DNA from: Endoryza foliicola
GTDB taxonomy: Bacteria > Bacteroidota > Bacteroidia > Chitinophagales > Chitinophagaceae
Length of the DNA: 64,000 nucleotides
Assembly (NCBI GenBank): GCA_965226965.1
Contig: OZ245715.1
Span: 3,286,001-3,350,000 of the forward strand
Direction: 5' to 3'
Under the pieces are notes generated by a model. It ran no database searches. It had not been told where the DNA came from and worked only from the letters and a program-made list of their open reading frames with translations. Of the stretch, positions 62,718-64,000 are shown piece by piece; position 1 is the stretch's first letter; each line of letters opens with the position of its first letter. Both the position numbers and the translations under genes were made by a program.

Positions 62718-63818
62718 ATGAATATAACCAGAATTTTGGCCTTTGTCATATTTACCACTACCCTACATTCTTGTAAATCAAAGCCAGTTGAAGAAAAGAA
62801 GACAGAAACGCGCTATTGTCTCTCTGATTCTCTCAAAAAGATGATTTCAATTGACACCGTATCAATTCAATTCGTAGATGAAGATTTGAAACTATCGGGG
62901 GAAATTAGCTTCAATGAAAACAAAGTGGTTAAAATTTATCCCTTTAGTAGCGGGCAAGTTTTAGAAACGCTGGGCAGTATTGGAGATCCGGTTCAAAAAG
63001 GTCAGGTTTTGGCGAGAATCAAAAGTGCTGACATTGCCGGATTGTATTCCGATTTAAACAGTGCCGGTAACGATGTTACGCTGGCTAAAAAACAATTCGA
63101 AAACATCAACAGCTTATTCAAAAACGGAATTGCCAGTGAAAAGGAAATGTTGGAGGCAAAAGAAGAATTATCAAAAGCTGAAACACAATACCGAAAAATA
63201 AATGAATCTATTCGCATTAATGGGAACGGAAAGACAGATGCTTCCGGTAGCTATGCGATAAGTGCCCCAATTTCTGGATACCTAGTTTCAAAAGACATCA
63301 GTCAAGGCGCATTCATCAGAAACGATAACAGTCAATCTTTGTTTACTGTTGGTTCCATTGAAGAAGTTTGGGTATGGGCCAATGTGTATGAGACCGATAT
63401 TGCAAAAATTAGAGAAGGCGCCAGCGTTGCCGTAAGTACCTTAGCGTATCCTGACACTACTTTTATTGGAGTGATCGACAAAGTAAATCAAGTATTGGAT
63501 CCAGTAACCAAAGTAATGAAAGTGAGGATTCGAATCAACAATTCGCATCACCTTTTAAAACCGGAGATGTTTGCTACCATTCATGTAAAGAATAAATCAA
63601 CGAAGCAAGCGGCGGCAGTTTCTGCTAGTGCCATTATTTCTGACCATGGGAAAAGCTACATTATTGTTTATAAGGCTGATTGTGATATTGCGGTAACGGA
63701 AGTGAAAATAAAGCAACAGACTTCGCAAGTCGTGTATTTGGAAGATGCCTTAGAGCCCGGAACTAAGATCATTACAAAGAACCAGATTTTGATTTACAAC
63801 GGAATCAAAGAAGACTAA
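62718..63818 (+). CDS. CusB/CzcB-like periplasmic adaptor, lipoprotein
   Basis: A 366-residue membrane fusion protein with a lipobox (L-H-S-C19). It has a first lipoyl half VVKIYPFSSGQVLETLGSIGDPVQKGQVLARI, a coiled coil (about 110-165), the second half YAISAPISGYLVSKDISQGAFI and barrel segments (VWANVYETDIAKIREGASVAV). No N-terminal Met/His metal-binding extension is visible, so metal choice (Cu/Ag or Co/Zn/Cd) cannot be told. It starts 7 bp after the preceding gene. Confidence 0.9.
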   Translation: MNITRILAFVIFTTTLHSCKSKPVEEKKTETRYCLSDSLKKMISIDTVSIQFVDEDLKLSGEISFNENKVVKIYPFSSGQVLETLGSIGDPVQKGQVLARIKSADIAGLYSDLNSAGNDVTLAKKQFENINSLFKNGIASEKEMLEAKEELSKAETQYRKINESIRINGNGKTDASGSYAISAPISGYLVSKDISQGAFIRNDNSQSLFTVGSIEEVWVWANVYETDIAKIREGASVAVSTLAYPDTTFIGVIDKVNQVLDPVTKVMKVRIRINNSHHLLKPEMFATIHVKNKSTKQAAAVSASAIISDHGKSYIIVYKADCDIAVTEVKIKQQTSQVVYLEDALEPGTKIITKNQILIYNGIKED

Positions 63819-63830
63819 AAAGCGATTGTA

Positions 63831-64000
63831 ATGCAAAAATTCATTAAACAAATCATTCATTTTTCGCTGAGGCATCGCTATTTCATTTTTTTCCTAACGG
63901 GAGTTATGGTGGCGATTGGGATATGGAGCTATAGAGAAACTCCTATTGAAACCTTTCCGGATGTTACCAATACGCAGGTAGTAATTATCGCACAATGGCC
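63831..64000 (+). CDS. HME-family RND pump, CusA/CzcA-like (partial, right edge)
   Basis: Only the first 56 codons are visible. It starts MQKFIKQIIHFSLRHRYFIF, a first membrane helix follows, then PIETFPDVTNTQVVIIAQW, the typical start of the first periplasmic loop of heavy metal efflux pumps (P-x-x-x-F-P-D-x-T-N-x-Q-V). It is the third gene of the operon and identifies the operon as heavy-metal type rather than drug type. Confidence 0.88.
   Translation, partial: MQKFIKQIIHFSLRHRYFIFFLTGVMVAIGIWSYRETPIETFPDVTNTQVVIIAQW

Noticed and set aside
1..64000. CRISPR array, prophage, integrase or toxin-antitoxin pair
   Set aside because: No regularly spaced repeats, phage structural genes, recombinases or recognisable toxin genes were found.

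Overview
The window is chromosomal DNA from a member of the Bacteroidota, most likely a Chitinophagaceae-type bacterium; no ribosomal RNA is present to fix the genus. The reasons are: fused SecDF, futalosine-pathway menaquinone synthesis (MqnE), DUF1080, DUF4382 and YdjC proteins with signal peptides or lipoboxes, an HU-like domain joined to a membrane anchor, and repeated promoter -7 elements of the Bacteroidota form TAnnTTTG just upstream of genes. Several genes start with TTG or GTG. Coding density is high and strands alternate in short operons. I see no phage, plasmid, insertion sequence or CRISPR array; it reads as ordinary core genome with a few accessory modules.

Layout. 1-5.2 kb: a truncated oligopeptide-binding lipoprotein, an M1 peptidase, a Wzx-like flippase and an NlpC/P60 lipoprotein. 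5.3-12.3 kb: dnaE, trxA, a CNT nucleoside transporter and mqnE. 12.4-16.9 kb: a TolC-HlyD-ABC operon whose ABC protein has lost most ATPase motifs. 17-24.4 kb: serine dehydratase, an FKBP lipoprotein, an HU-like membrane protein, a cupin_5 protein, an amino acid permease and a DUF1080 protein. 24.5-28.8 kb: type I pullulanase with a small secreted partner, an orphan 87-aa gene behind FNR-like palindromes, and a YdjC deacetylase. 29-31.5 kb: a GMC oxidoreductase carrying a cysteine cluster, plus its Tat-lipoprotein partner. 31.6-41.1 kb: DUF4382, dnaG, CYTH, a DUF3052-like protein, M48 peptidase, plsY, prmA and rpsO-pnp. 41.3-47.3 kb: two glycosyltransferases, ftsE, an SbtA-type bicarbonate permease overlapping tsaC, and a divergent LysR regulator. 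47.3-53.1 kb: an HAE1-type RND multidrug efflux operon. 53.2-58.9 kb: a small lipoprotein, tRNA-Lys(UUU), an SDR, a SAM hydrolase and secDF. 59-64 kb: a small Lys/His-rich secreted protein, a two-component system and the start of a CusCBA/CzcCBA-like metal efflux operon that runs off the right edge.

The most interesting points are: (i) helically phased TTAAC repeats in front of the two-component system, with a similar group in front of the adjacent metal-efflux operon, suggesting one regulon; (ii) the ABC exporter with substitutions in Walker A, Q-loop, signature, Walker B and H-loop; (iii) a terminator-like hairpin in the leader of tsaC-sbtA, next to a divergent LysR gene; (iv) a perfect TTGAT-N4-ATCAA palindrome before an orphan gene; (v) a four-cysteine cluster in the GMC enzyme. 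None of these is proof of a new system; each needs comparative or experimental support.
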